Source: JAXHLG01 sp964505305
GTDB taxonomy: Bacteria > Patescibacteriota > Minisyncoccia > Moranbacterales > DUUL01
DNA: 47,187 nucleotides
NCBI GenBank assembly: GCA_964505305.1
Contig: CAZDHE010000004.1
Span: 1-47,187 of the forward strand
Reading direction: 5' to 3'
In this document: positions 16,794 through 25,505 of the stretch, piece after piece
How the letters are laid out: each line of letters opens with the position of its first letter
How positions within the stretch are numbered: position 1 is the first letter of the stretch
Made by a program: the position numbers and the translations under genes
The notes under the pieces: model-generated
Databases searched by the model: none
Told to the model about the DNA's origin: nothing
What the model saw: the letters and a program-made list of their open reading frames with translations, nothing else

Positions 16794-18179
16794 TTACTTT
16801 CCATTTTTTAAGTATTCTATTTTGTAAATCGCTCCTCTTTGATCGTCGCTAACAAGCATTATCCCTCCTGGGAAAATTTCCACGTCTACGGGACGGCCGA
16901 GTTTTTCTCCGCTTTCTGTGAGCCAGCCCGAGATAAAATCTTGTCTATTTTTCAGATTTCCCCGGTCGTCTAAATCAAAATAAGCCAGCTTGTAGCCTGT
17001 CGGTTCAGTTCTATTCCAAGAGCCGTGATAAGCAACTATTAAATCCAGCCAATAATCTTCCGGCCAGCCTGTTTCGGGAACAAAATCCAGTCCCAGCGGG
17101 GCGGAATGGGCTTGCAAGTCAATGTGAGAGGGGGTGGTGTCTTGGCAGTTTATGCCCGATTCGGGTCGGAAGGTATCGTCTCGAGTGTTCTTTCCATAGC
17201 AATATGGCCAGCCGTAATCTTCTCCTTCCTTAAGGATATTGATTTCATCGGGGGGAGTGTTATCTCCCAGATTATCTCTTCCCATCTCTGTGGCCCATAT
17301 GTCGCCGGTTATAGGATTAGTGGCCATAAAAACCGAGTTTCTTAGCCCTTCGGCGTATTTTTCGAAATTACTGCCGTCTTTATTCATCCGGTAAATAGAT
17401 GCTCTTCTCTCATCTTCTTCTTCGCAAACATTGCAGGAGGAGCCTATGGAGACATAAAGTTTATCATCCGGTCCAAAGTGGAGAGATCTGGTAGAATGAC
17501 CGCCCCCGCTTGGCAAATCGGCGATTTTTTGCGGGGTGTCTTCGGTATAAAGCCGAACTTTTTTAACCGCGTCGGTTTCGGCAAAATACAAAACTAATCC
17601 ATCAGAGGGGTCTATGGCCAATCCGTGAGGCTGGTTAAGGCCCTCAAAAACAGTATCTATATTTTCCAGTTCTTGATCTTCATTTAAACTCAAAAGACTT
17701 ATTTTCCCCTCGCTTGTTTGACTGACCCAGACGTTTCCAAGATTGTCTTTTTCGGAGATATCTCTGGCTCCGGGAACGTCTTCAGTTAAAAAGGAAATCT
17801 CGAAATCTTCCGGCACTTCAAGCGGCAGATCTGTTTCATTTATTCCTTTTGAAGAAGTTTTTTCTTGCAAGTTGCAAACCGGCACGCAAACTGTGGCGCA
17901 AAAATCCGCTTCCGGAGCGCATCCGTTTCCGCATTCATCAAAAACGCCTCCCCTCTGCCGGCAGTCTTTGGTTAAAAGGGCGGAGTCTTGGTTTTCTTCA
18001 TAGACTATTTTGTTTTCAAATTCTTCTTGTATTTTAGCCTGTAATAAATCTTCTTTTTGATTTTCTTCCTCTTGTGGAATTAAATCGGCGTCATTTTCTC
18101 GATTAGCCAAAAAATACCAGCCAACTGCAATCAAAACAATTACAATGCTTATCAGGATAATTAATCTTTGTTTGCTCAT
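16794..18179 (-). CDS. Membrane-anchored sorbosone/PQQ-type sugar dehydrogenase-like propeller protein
   Basis: A 461-residue exported protein. An N-terminal anchor (about 7-26) is followed by a cysteine-rich segment (CRQRGGVFDECGNGCAP, then FCATVCVPVC). A six-bladed propeller of the glucose/sorbosone dehydrogenase (GSDH) family spans about 130-460, with LPSGGGHSTRSLHFGPDDKL, AEGLRNSVFMATNPITGDIW, YGWPYCYGKN and GRPVDVEIFPGGIMLVSDD. Known members oxidise sugars using PQQ outside the membrane. No PQQ synthesis genes are seen, so it may use scavenged cofactor or have another role. The gene stands alone between spacers, and its stop lies at the edge of the repeat block. Confidence 0.82.
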   Translation of the reverse strand: MSKQRLIILISIVIVLIAVGWYFLANRENDADLIPQEEENQKEDLLQAKIQEEFENKIVYEENQDSALLTKDCRQRGGVFDECGNGCAPEADFCATVCVPVCNLQEKTSSKGINETDLPLEVPEDFEISFLTEDVPGARDISEKDNLGNVWVSQTSEGKISLLSLNEDQELENIDTVFEGLNQPHGLAIDPSDGLVLYFAETDAVKKVRLYTEDTPQKIADLPSGGGHSTRSLHFGPDDKLYVSIGSSCNVCEEEDERRASIYRMNKDGSNFEKYAEGLRNSVFMATNPITGDIWATEMGRDNLGDNTPPDEINILKEGEDYGWPYCYGKNTRDDTFRPESGINCQDTTPSHIDLQAHSAPLGLDFVPETGWPEDYWLDLIVAYHGSWNRTEPTGYKLAYFDLDDRGNLKNRQDFISGWLTESGEKLGRPVDVEIFPGGIMLVSDDQRGAIYKIEYLKNGK

Positions 18180-18469
18180 AATATTTTTTAATTTTTATCT
18201 GTAGCCTCTTTTTATTATTACATCATTAAATTAATATTTTTTCAAACTTAGCAGATTGGTTGATTATCTTAAAAAACTTTATTATTGGGTAAAATTTATA
18301 ATTTATCGAATAGTTTTTGGGTAAAGATTTGGGGGATTTAGAACGATTATCTATAATGAAATACAAAGGCAACACCCCGGTGATTAAAAAATATTATGGA
18401 GAACGTTGAAAAAAAATGAAAAAGGTAATAGAATTAACGGGAAAAGGGGGATTTTTATTTATCTTTTAC

Positions 18470-18557
18470 GGAGGCGTGCCGGAGTGGTCGAACGGGGTGC
18501 TCTCGAAAAGCACTGTCTCGCTTTGCGGGACCAGAGGTTCGAATCCTCTCGCCTCCG
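18470..18557 (+). tRNA. tRNA-Ser (anticodon CGA)
   Basis: The acceptor strands GGAGGCG and CGCCTCC pair. The anticodon stem GTGCT/AGCAC holds the loop CTCGAAA, giving CGA (reads UCG). A long class II variable arm follows, and the T arm is AGAGG-TTCGAAT-CCTCT. The discriminator base is G and CCA is not encoded. Confidence 0.96.
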
Positions 18558-18811
18558 CTTTTGCATTTTGCATTTGCAGGAAGCTTGGTGTGTAGAAAGA
18601 GGCTTTCCTGTATTATAAGCCGGGAAGCCTGTTGCCTTCTTGGAAGTTGCTCTGTAGCGGGTTGCGGTGAATGCCGGGAGCGGAATTTTAACCGTAAAAA
18701 ACAGGACATTTCTATTTCCCGTTGACAATGCAAAATCAGCCCTTGCTTAAAAGTTTTTTTTGTGGTATTTTGAGTGTGGTTTATTTTGTGTTTATCAGTT
18801 AAATTATTTTT

Positions 18812-19012
18812 ATGGCAGTACCAAAGCAACGGCAGAATAAAAGCAGGAGAGACAGAAGAAGAGGCGGACAAAGAAAATTAAGCAAAGTCCAAATGGCTTA
18901 TTGCTCCAACTGCTCCATGCCCGTGCTTCCGCACCGAGTTTGCGAGAATTGCGGTTTTTATGCCGGCAAACAAGTGATTAACGTCGCTTCCAAGGCCTCC
19001 AAGTCCAAATAA
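18812..19012 (+). CDS. rpmF: Ribosomal protein bL32
   Basis: A 66-residue protein beginning MAVPKQRQNKSRRDRRRGGQ with the zinc ribbon YCSNCSMPVLPHRVCENCGF (CxxC...CxxC), the four-cysteine form of bL32. The tail is basic (ASKASKSK). bL32 is part of the large ribosomal subunit. nusB follows 25 bases later, suggesting one unit. TTGACA at 18722-18727 could be its -35, but I see no convincing -10 at the right distance. Confidence 0.96.
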   Translation: MAVPKQRQNKSRRDRRRGGQRKLSKVQMAYCSNCSMPVLPHRVCENCGFYAGKQVINVASKASKSK

Positions 19013-19037
19013 TAAAACTAATTGTTAATTTTTTAAA

Positions 19038-19526
19038 ATGGGAAATCGCCACCTGGCAAGATCCGTTGCCATGAGAAGTCTTTATGAATGGGACTTTAAT
19101 GGAAAAAAGGACGAAAATATTGAAGAGATTATTAAGCACAACACAGCGGAATTTGCTCCGAAATTAAAGGACGACAGCTTTGTCAAGAAGAACGTTTTGG
19201 GAGTGCTTAAGAAAAGAGATGTTATTGATCCGATTATAGAAAAGTGCGCTCCCGAGTGGCCGTTGGAGCAGATTACAGTGGTGGACAGAAATGTTTTGAG
19301 ACTGGGAATTTACGAATTAATGTTCGGAGATTATCAGGAAGTTCCTCCCAAAGTGGCTATTAACGAAGCTATAGAATTAGCCAAAGGCTTTGGGGGAGAA
19401 AGTTCCGGTAAATTTGTTAACGGAGTGCTGGGGACGGTATATAGAGAAATGGGGGAGCCGATGAAGGATGACGCCAAAGAAAAAGAAGATGAGGGCAACA
19501 GAAAAGAAGATGGTAATCAAGAATAG
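19038..19526 (+). CDS. nusB: Transcription antitermination factor NusB
   Basis: A 162-residue all-helical RNA-binding protein. The N-terminus GNRHLARSVAMRSLYEWDF is the usual NusB start. The core has EQITVVDRNVLRLGIYELMF and VPPKVAINEAIELAKGFGGESSGKFVNGVLG, the most conserved NusB segment. NusB with S10 binds boxA in rRNA leaders. The last 25 residues form an unusually long acidic/charged tail (KDDAKEKEDEGNRKEDGNQE). It is downstream of rpmF. Confidence 0.95.
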   Translation: MGNRHLARSVAMRSLYEWDFNGKKDENIEEIIKHNTAEFAPKLKDDSFVKKNVLGVLKKRDVIDPIIEKCAPEWPLEQITVVDRNVLRLGIYELMFGDYQEVPPKVAINEAIELAKGFGGESSGKFVNGVLGTVYREMGEPMKDDAKEKEDEGNRKEDGNQE

Positions 19527-19574
19527 CTTATTGGATTACTTCGAATTATAGGATTTTTTTATTTTTATAAATCT

Positions 19575-19605
19575 CCCTCTTTCCCTCTTTAAAAAAGAGG
19601 GAGGT
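19575..19605 (+). terminator. Possible stem-loop after nusB
   Basis: CCCTCTT and AAGAGGG flank a short A-rich loop at 19583-19601. There is no good T-run after it, so termination is uncertain. Confidence 0.35.
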
Positions 19606-19689
19606 GAAAGGTTAAAATTTCACTGATTTTTCTTTGAGAAAGAAGGAAATTGATTATCTTTTGCAGAGAGAGAAGCATAAAGAGTTGTT

Positions 19690-19990
19690 TTTTTAAATGG
19701 AAAGCGAGTTTTTTAGAGAAAGAAGGCGTAAGAAGTTTTTTAAATTTAAGATGAATTAGAGGCTAAGATGGAGTCCGTCAAAAATTATTCAAGAAGAGTT
19801 TGATTTTTGGGCGGGTATCGCTCCGGAGCTCCGGGAAGAAAGCTTTACGGAAACGTTTAAGCAAGTAGACCCCGGCGGGTTGGCCCGTTATAGCTTTCTA
19901 AAGAGTGAGTTGGTTGGTAATAAAGCCGGCTAAGTTGGGTGGTACCGCGGTTTTTTAATCGTCCCTTGTGCAAGCAAGGGATTTTATTGT
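19690..19990 (+). promoter_or_regulatory. T-box leader upstream of ileS
   Basis: The hallmark T-box element GGGTGGTACCGCGG is at 19937-19950. It is preceded by AAAGAGTGAG and a stem-III-like GGCGGGTTGGCCCGTTA (about 19876-19892), and followed by the terminator CCCTTGTGCAAGCAAGGG with a T-rich tail (19963-19986). In such leaders uncharged tRNA binds a specifier codon and the TGGN bulge to stop termination. The downstream gene is ileS; an ATC at 19817-19819 in the putative stem I is a candidate isoleucine specifier, though I could not fold stem I with confidence. The 5' limit is approximate. Confidence 0.88.
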
Positions 19991-20339
19991 ATAGCTATTT
20001 AGATAATTTCATGGACAAATTTTTTTCTCGGCCGTTCTTAAATAAACAATCATTTGGTCTTTATGTATTTAGTTATTGATTTGCCATTTGGGCGGGTTTG
20101 TCCCAGTGGAATAATCCCGATTCCTCGGGAATAAGATTTTTTTAAAATCTTATTCCACCGGGTGGTCCCAGTGGAACAGTCTTGTTCGCAAGAGTTCTAC
20201 CAGGTGAGCATTCGTTATTGTTTACTAAATTGAATTTCTTATATCATTTTTAGCCAAAGAATTGCATGAATAATCACTAATTGCAAATAACCAATTACAC
20301 TTTCAATTTTATAAACTTTTTAACTTTTAACAAACGTCT
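19991..20339 (+). repeat. Hairpin repeats between the T-box and ileS
   Basis: This 5' untranslated stretch contains a CCCAGTGGAATAA...TTATTCCACCGGG hairpin (20102-20162) and directly after it a CCCAGTGGAACAGTCTT...AAGAGTTCTACCAGG hairpin (about 20167-20205), preceded by GATTTGCCATTTGGGCGGG. Both are members of the spacer repeat family, inserted between the T-box terminator and the coding region. Confidence 0.75.
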
Positions 20340-23282
20340 ATGTTTAAACAAGTTGATCCCAAGCAAAAATATTCTGAAATGGAAAAAGAAAAGGTTTCTT
20401 TTTGGCAAAAGGAGAAAATTTTTGAGAAATCAGTCAGTCAAAGACCGGAGGATAAGGTCTTTAGTTTCTACGATGGCCCTCCTTTTATCACGGGAGTGCC
20501 GCATCATGGAACCTTGCTCTCTTCTATTGTTAAAGATTGCGTTCCGCGATTCTGGACAATGAAAGGCTATCGAGTTGATAGGCGCTGGGGTTGGGATTGC
20601 CACGGCTTGCCGGCGGAAAATATGGTAGAGAAAAAACTCGATGTTAATAGTAAAAGCGAAATTGAAAACAAAGTTGGAATAGAAAAATTCAATCAGGCTT
20701 GTTTTCAGGAAACTTCTAAAATAGCCGGAGAATGGAAGACTATTATAGACAGAGTGGGGCGTTGGGTGGAGTTTGAGAACGCCTATAAGACAATGGATAA
20801 TGATTATATGGAGTCCGTTTGGTGGGCTTTTGGGGAATTGTATCAAAAAGGTTTGGTTTATGAAGACGTGAGAGTTTCTCTTTATTGTCCGCGTTGCGCT
20901 ACTCCTATTTCCAATTTTGAGGTGGCTATGGACAATAGTTATCAAGAAGACAAAGATCCTTCCGTTTACATTAAAATAAAAGTAGTCGGAGAGAAAAACA
21001 AATATTTTTTGGCTTGGACTACCACTCCCTGGACATTGCCTGCCAATACGGCTTTGGCGGCGGGGAAAGATATTGATTATGTTGAAGTTAAGGTAAAAAA
21101 CCAAAAACAAGAAAATATTAAAAGCAAGCCGGCGATTTTCTTTTCCCAAGAAGAGATTTTTATTATTGCCAAGGAAAGATTGGAAGCGCTTGATGCTGAT
21201 TACGAAATTTTGCGGGAATTCAAAGGGGCGGAGCTGGAAGGATTGGAGTACGAACCTATTTTTAAAGGCGGGGTAAAGAATAGTCACAAAGTTATTATAG
21301 CTGATTTTGTGGGAACTGAAGAAGGGACCGGAATTGTTCATTTGGCTCCGGCTTTTGGAGAAGATGATTTTAACGCTCGTCAAGAGCATGACTTACCTAT
21401 TATTTTGAATGTTGATGAAGAGGGCAGATTTAAAAGCGGGGAGTGGAAAGGGGAGTTTGTTTGGGACGCTAATTTGAAAATAGTGGGGTGGCTTAAAGAG
21501 AAAGGATTTTTGTATAGAAAAGAAAATATTACTCACAGTTATCCTCATTGCCACCGATGCGACACTAAATTAATTTACAAAGCTCAACCGGCTTGGTTTT
21601 TGAGCGTGGAAAAAATCCGGAAAGATTTAATTGAAAAAAATGAGAACATTAACTGGATCCCCACGCATTTAAAGCACGGTAGATTTAAAAAAGGCATCGA
21701 GAGCGCTCCGGAGTGGAATATTTCCCGGGATCGTTATTGGGGAACGGCTATGCCGGTGTGGAAATGCAATAACAAAAATTGCAAAAAGGTAAAAGTGGTC
21801 GGATCTTATAAAGAACTGGAGCAATTATCCGGAAAAAAGTTAGAAGATTATCATCGTCCCGGAGTGGATAATATTGTATTTAAGTGTCCGGATTGCGATG
21901 GGGAAATGCGGAGAATCCCCCAAGTTTTTGATTGTTGGATGGAGTCGGGATCTATGCCTTTTGCTCAACATCATTATCCCTTTGAAAACAAGGAAAAATT
22001 TGAAAAAAGTTTCCCGGCTGATTTTATTTCCGAATATATTGCTCAAACCAGGGCTTGGTTTTATGTAATGCATGTGATTTCGGTGGGAATTTTTGGAAGT
22101 GAATCTTACAGGAATGTCTTAACCACCGGAACAATTGCCGGATCCGACGGCCGAAAAATGTCTAAATCTTTAGGAAATTATACTGAACCGGGAAAAGTAT
22201 TGGAGAGATATTCAGCCGATGCTTTACGGTTTTATTTTCTTTCTTCGGTGCTTATGCATGCGGAAAATCTTAATTTTTCCGAGGAGTCAATTCGGGATAT
22301 CCAGCGTAAAACTCTGGGAACTTTATGGAACAGTTATTCTTTTTTTGTTTTGTATGCCAACACAGACAATTGGAAGCCTAATAGGGAAGATTCTCCGGTA
22401 AGCGACAATTTATTGGATAAATGGATAATCTCTGAGTTAAACCAATTGATAAAAGAAGTGGAGGAAAATTTAAAAAACTATGAACTGGTAAAACCCTGTC
22501 GCTTGATTAATGATTTTATTGATAATTTATCCAATTGGTACATTCGAAGATCCAGAAGAAGGTTTTGGAAAAGCGAAAATGACGAAGATAAAACGAGTGC
22601 TTATGAAACACTCTGGTTTGTCTTGAAGGAATTTTCCAAGACGCTGGCCCCGATTTGCCCGTTTGTAAGCGAGGAGATTTTTAAAAATCTTACCGGGAAG
22701 GAATCAGTGCATTTGCAGGATTTTCCCCGATTTGAAGAGGAAAACTTAAACAGAGAGTTGAATGATAAAATGGCGAAAACCAGGAAAATCATTGAAACGG
22801 GATTGTCTTTGAGGGCTGAAAACGGGATTAAAGTAAGGCAACCTTTGGCTGAATTGGCAATAGATGGAATCGAATTGGAAAAAGACTTCTTAGCTTTAAT
22901 CAAAGAAGAGGTGAATGTGAAAAGCGTTTTAACGGAAGGTTTTAAAGAAGAGAAGTTGCAATGGAAGGAGGAGAAAAACTTTAAGGTTGGATTAAACACT
23001 TCTATAACTTCGGACTTGAGAATGGAGGGAGAGATGAGGGATCTGGTTCGGGAAGTGCAGCAAGCCAGAAAAGAGGCCGGTTTTGAGATCAGCGACAGAA
23101 TTATTCTTCTTTTTCAAGGAGGGAAAGAAGTCTTTGATGTTTATCGAGACTTGATTGCCAAAGAGGTTTTGGCCGAAAAAATAGAAGATTTTACCGAAGA
23201 AGCATCTGTTTCGCTTGACTTGGAAAAAGAGCTAAAAATTGGAGATAAAACAATTAAAATCGGCCTGAGAAAAAGCAGTTGA
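20340..23282 (+). CDS. ileS: Isoleucyl-tRNA synthetase (type 2)
   Basis: A 980-residue class I synthetase. The HIGH-type motif is HHGT (55-58) in PFITGVPHHGTLL. The signature GWDCHGLPAE and GRWVEFENAYKTMD follow, then a CP1 editing domain (TTTPWTLPANTALA) and the KMSKS loop (606-610) in GRKMSKSLGNYTEPG. The anticodon domain comes next, with a C-terminal DUF5915-like region (RVREVQQARKEAG-like, here LVREVQQARKEAGF). GWDCHGLP with the long C-terminal part marks the eukaryote/archaeal-like type 2 enzyme. Expression is expected to be T-box controlled. The gene ends in TGA, so TGA is a stop here. Confidence 0.96.
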   Translation: MFKQVDPKQKYSEMEKEKVSFWQKEKIFEKSVSQRPEDKVFSFYDGPPFITGVPHHGTLLSSIVKDCVPRFWTMKGYRVDRRWGWDCHGLPAENMVEKKLDVNSKSEIENKVGIEKFNQACFQETSKIAGEWKTIIDRVGRWVEFENAYKTMDNDYMESVWWAFGELYQKGLVYEDVRVSLYCPRCATPISNFEVAMDNSYQEDKDPSVYIKIKVVGEKNKYFLAWTTTPWTLPANTALAAGKDIDYVEVKVKNQKQENIKSKPAIFFSQEEIFIIAKERLEALDADYEILREFKGAELEGLEYEPIFKGGVKNSHKVIIADFVGTEEGTGIVHLAPAFGEDDFNARQEHDLPIILNVDEEGRFKSGEWKGEFVWDANLKIVGWLKEKGFLYRKENITHSYPHCHRCDTKLIYKAQPAWFLSVEKIRKDLIEKNENINWIPTHLKHGRFKKGIESAPEWNISRDRYWGTAMPVWKCNNKNCKKVKVVGSYKELEQLSGKKLEDYHRPGVDNIVFKCPDCDGEMRRIPQVFDCWMESGSMPFAQHHYPFENKEKFEKSFPADFISEYIAQTRAWFYVMHVISVGIFGSESYRNVLTTGTIAGSDGRKMSKSLGNYTEPGKVLERYSADALRFYFLSSVLMHAENLNFSEESIRDIQRKTLGTLWNSYSFFVLYANTDNWKPNREDSPVSDNLLDKWIISELNQLIKEVEENLKNYELVKPCRLINDFIDNLSNWYIRRSRRRFWKSENDEDKTSAYETLWFVLKEFSKTLAPICPFVSEEIFKNLTGKESVHLQDFPRFEEENLNRELNDKMAKTRKIIETGLSLRAENGIKVRQPLAELAIDGIELEKDFLALIKEEVNVKSVLTEGFKEEKLQWKEEKNFKVGLNTSITSDLRMEGEMRDLVREVQQARKEAGFEISDRIILLFQGGKEVFDVYRDLIAKEVLAEKIEDFTEEASVSLDLEKELKIGDKTIKIGLRKSS

Positions 23283-23317
23283 TTTTTGTTTGGCTGTATT
23301 GAAAAAGGCTATAAAGA

Positions 23318-24925
23318 ATGAAAAATATTTTTATAAAACAATTTATTAAAAAAGCCATCAGGGAAAAACCTCAAAACAGGGCGGAACTGGAAAAAATAAA
23401 AAAGGATTTTTCCCGAGAAAAAGGCCTAAAAGGAGAAAGCGTGCCAATTTTGGCTAATGCGGAGATAAGAAAAACTTATCAAGAAATGATCGAGAAAGGG
23501 GAGGTGAAATCAAATACCGGCCTGGAGAATTTATTAATTACCAAAGAGGTTCGCACTCTTTCCGGGGTGGCGGTGGTGGCGGTTTTAACTAAGCCTTTTC
23601 CTTGTCCGGGCAAATGCGCTTATTGCCCGGATGAGAGCAGAATGCCCAAGAGTTATCTCTCCAATGAGCCGGCGGTAATGAGGGCTATGTCTGTTGATTT
23701 TCATCCGTACAAACAAGTTCAAGCTCGTTTAAAGATGCTGGAGGCGGGCGGACATCGGATTGATAAGATAGAGATGATCGTGATGGGCGGGACTTTTTCC
23801 TATTTTTCCAAAAAATATCGGGATTGGTTCATCAAAGAGTGTTTTAGGGCGTTAAATGATTACCCGAAAAAATATTCCGGAAAAAGTTTGACAAGCAATT
23901 TGGAAAAAGAAAAGAAAAAAAATGAAAAAGCTCGATGCCGAATGGTGGGTTTAACTTTGGAAACCAGGCCGGATTATATCAATCCGAGGGAGGTGGCCGA
24001 CTTTAGAAGGCTGGGAGCTACGCGAGTAGAGATGGGAGTGCAGCATTTGGATGAAGAGGTGTTGAAATTAAACAAAAGGGGACACGGCAGCAAAGAAATT
24101 ATTTATGCCACTAAAATTCTCAAAGAAGCGGGATTCAAAATTAGTTATCATTTAATGCCCGGCTTACCGGGTAGTAATGCAAAAAAAGATTTGGCTATGG
24201 TTAAAAAGATTTTTTCCGATGAGCGTTTTCAACCGGATTTAGTTAAGATTTATCCTTGCGTGGTGACCAGCGGATCTGAAATTGAAAAATGGTGGAGAGA
24301 AGGGAGGTATTCTCCTTTGAGCAATGAGGATAATTTGGAATTAATGAAAGAAATTAAAGCTGTTATTCCTCCTTATGTTAGGATATCCCGATTAATCCGG
24401 GACATTCCGGAAGAGTCTATTTTAGCCGGTCCGAATATTTCCAATCTTCGTCAGATGATTCAGCGGGAAGGGATTGTTTGCAGATGCATTCGCTGCAGGG
24501 AGGTAAAAGCGGATTTTTCCCCCAGAGAAGAGGTAATTTTGAATCGTTTAGAATACAAAGCCTCCGGAGGGAAGGAAATATTTTTAGAATATGTATCTCC
24601 CAACAAGGAAAAACTTTTTGCTATGCTGCGATTAAGAATACCCGGAGAGGAATCCAAAATAAGTAATTATTTAACTGTCCTGAAAAATAGTGCTTTAATA
24701 AGAGAGGTTCATACTTACGGCAAAGTGATTGGAATAAATAAAAAAGAAGAAAAAGGCGCTCAGCATATCGGGCTGGGCAGAAAATTGATTCAAGAAGCTG
24801 AAAAAATAGCCCGGGAAGAGTTTGGTGTAAGGAAAATAGCTATTATTTCCGGAGTAGGAGTGAGAGAGTATTATAGAAAACTTGGATACAGGCTGTGGGA
24901 GGAGTATATGGTAAAAAAAGTGTAA
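23318..24925 (+). CDS. elp3: Elp3-like tRNA uridine(34) acetyltransferase (radical SAM + GNAT)
   Basis: A 535-residue protein with a radical SAM domain (about 90-390) and a C-terminal GNAT acetyltransferase domain (about 430-535). The iron-sulfur cysteines are in PFPCPGKCAYCPDESRMPKS, followed by SYLSNEPAVMRA and TRVEMGVQHLDEEVL. A zinc-type CRCIRC follows. The GNAT part has HIGLGRKLIQEAEKIAREEF and YYRKLGYRLWEEYMVKKV. Elp3 makes carboxymethyl-uridine precursors at wobble U34 using acetyl-CoA; bacterial homologues work alone. It lies 35 bases after ileS, so both may share the T-box controlled transcript. Confidence 0.93.
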   Translation: MKNIFIKQFIKKAIREKPQNRAELEKIKKDFSREKGLKGESVPILANAEIRKTYQEMIEKGEVKSNTGLENLLITKEVRTLSGVAVVAVLTKPFPCPGKCAYCPDESRMPKSYLSNEPAVMRAMSVDFHPYKQVQARLKMLEAGGHRIDKIEMIVMGGTFSYFSKKYRDWFIKECFRALNDYPKKYSGKSLTSNLEKEKKKNEKARCRMVGLTLETRPDYINPREVADFRRLGATRVEMGVQHLDEEVLKLNKRGHGSKEIIYATKILKEAGFKISYHLMPGLPGSNAKKDLAMVKKIFSDERFQPDLVKIYPCVVTSGSEIEKWWREGRYSPLSNEDNLELMKEIKAVIPPYVRISRLIRDIPEESILAGPNISNLRQMIQREGIVCRCIRCREVKADFSPREEVILNRLEYKASGGKEIFLEYVSPNKEKLFAMLRLRIPGEESKISNYLTVLKNSALIREVHTYGKVIGINKKEEKGAQHIGLGRKLIQEAEKIAREEFGVRKIAIISGVGVREYYRKLGYRLWEEYMVKKV

Positions 24926-24955
24926 ATTTGGTAACGAAATGGTGTTTGGAAACAG

Positions 24956-24980
24956 CCCTTCTTATATTGAGGGGTTTTTT
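24956..24980 (+). terminator. Terminator after elp3
   Basis: CCCTTC (24956-24961) pairs with GAGGGG (24969-24974), followed by six T. It lies 30 bases after the elp3 stop. Confidence 0.65.
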
Positions 24981-24986
24981 GCAAAT

Positions 24987-25431
24987 AAAAAAACGCCTTT
25001 CTTTGAAGCGCTTGCGAGGTATTTAGATAATTTTATTCCGGTTTTTAGAAACTTTTATTATAGGTTTCCGGGGCGCTGAAGGCCCTTGTTAGATTAGGTG
25101 GCCCAGCGCCACCGGAATAACCGACTTAGATCTACGAGTTTTAACCGCAATCTTTATCGCTCTGCAGTTAAATCTACCTTTTAGACTAAAGTCAGGAGAT
25201 ATCTCACACTGCGATGAGTGCGTTTTTTCTTTCCACCGTCCCATGGGAATTTTTATTCCCAAATAACAAATTTATTTTTATTTTAAGGTGATTCTATTTT
25301 TGTTTTTTAGGACAGCCGGAAGGATCCAATCGCGAATAGGGGGAAATCGCGATTGGATTTCTCCGGCCATCCGTGGGATAGCAGAAAGAATTAATTGGGA
25401 AAGAACTAATATATCAAACTTTTTGTTTTAC
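24987..25431 (-). ncRNA. Unassigned structured ncRNA, about 440 nt
   Basis: The region has no ORF but its own promoter (25438-25466) and an intrinsic terminator: CGCTTCAAAGAAAGGCG then seven T on the minus strand, 25010 to 24987. Strong stems are visible. Near the 5' end GCCGGAGAAATCCAATCGCGA pairs with TCGCGATTGGATCCTTCCGGC-type bases (25313-25371). Toward the 3' end there are GGTGGC/GCCACC, GGCGCTG/CAGCGCC and ATTCCGGT/ACCGGAAT (about 25046-25126). Size and standalone status recall tmRNA or 6S RNA, but I find no tag ORF with a GCN start, no T-arm GGTTCRA and no acceptor ends, so I leave it unnamed. Confidence 0.6.
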
Positions 25432-25437
25432 ATAAGT

Positions 25438-25466
25438 ATTATAGCATAATTTAGGGCTTGGGTCAA
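25438..25466 (-). promoter_or_regulatory. Strong promoter of the ncRNA
   Basis: On the minus strand TTGACC (25466-25461), exactly 17 bases, then TATAAT (25443-25438) preceded by TGC (extended -10). This is the best sigma-70 type promoter in the window, and it is not followed by an ORF. Confidence 0.8.
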
Positions 25467-25505
25467 TTGAAGAGCTTTCTTGAGTTTTTTCCCTTGAATA
25501 AACTT

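Noticed and set aside
18455..18871. Minus-strand frames across the tRNA-Ser
   Set aside because: They overlap a clear tRNA gene and the rpmF start and have no protein-like pattern.
23280..23282. Recoded TGA (glycine) as in Gracilibacteria/Absconditabacteria
   Set aside because: TGA closes ileS and the methyltransferase C-terminal frame at family-appropriate places, so it acts as stop.
24987..25431. tmRNA identity for the unassigned RNA
   Set aside because: Size fits, but no tag frame ending in Ala-Ala and stop, no T-arm consensus and no matching acceptor ends were found.
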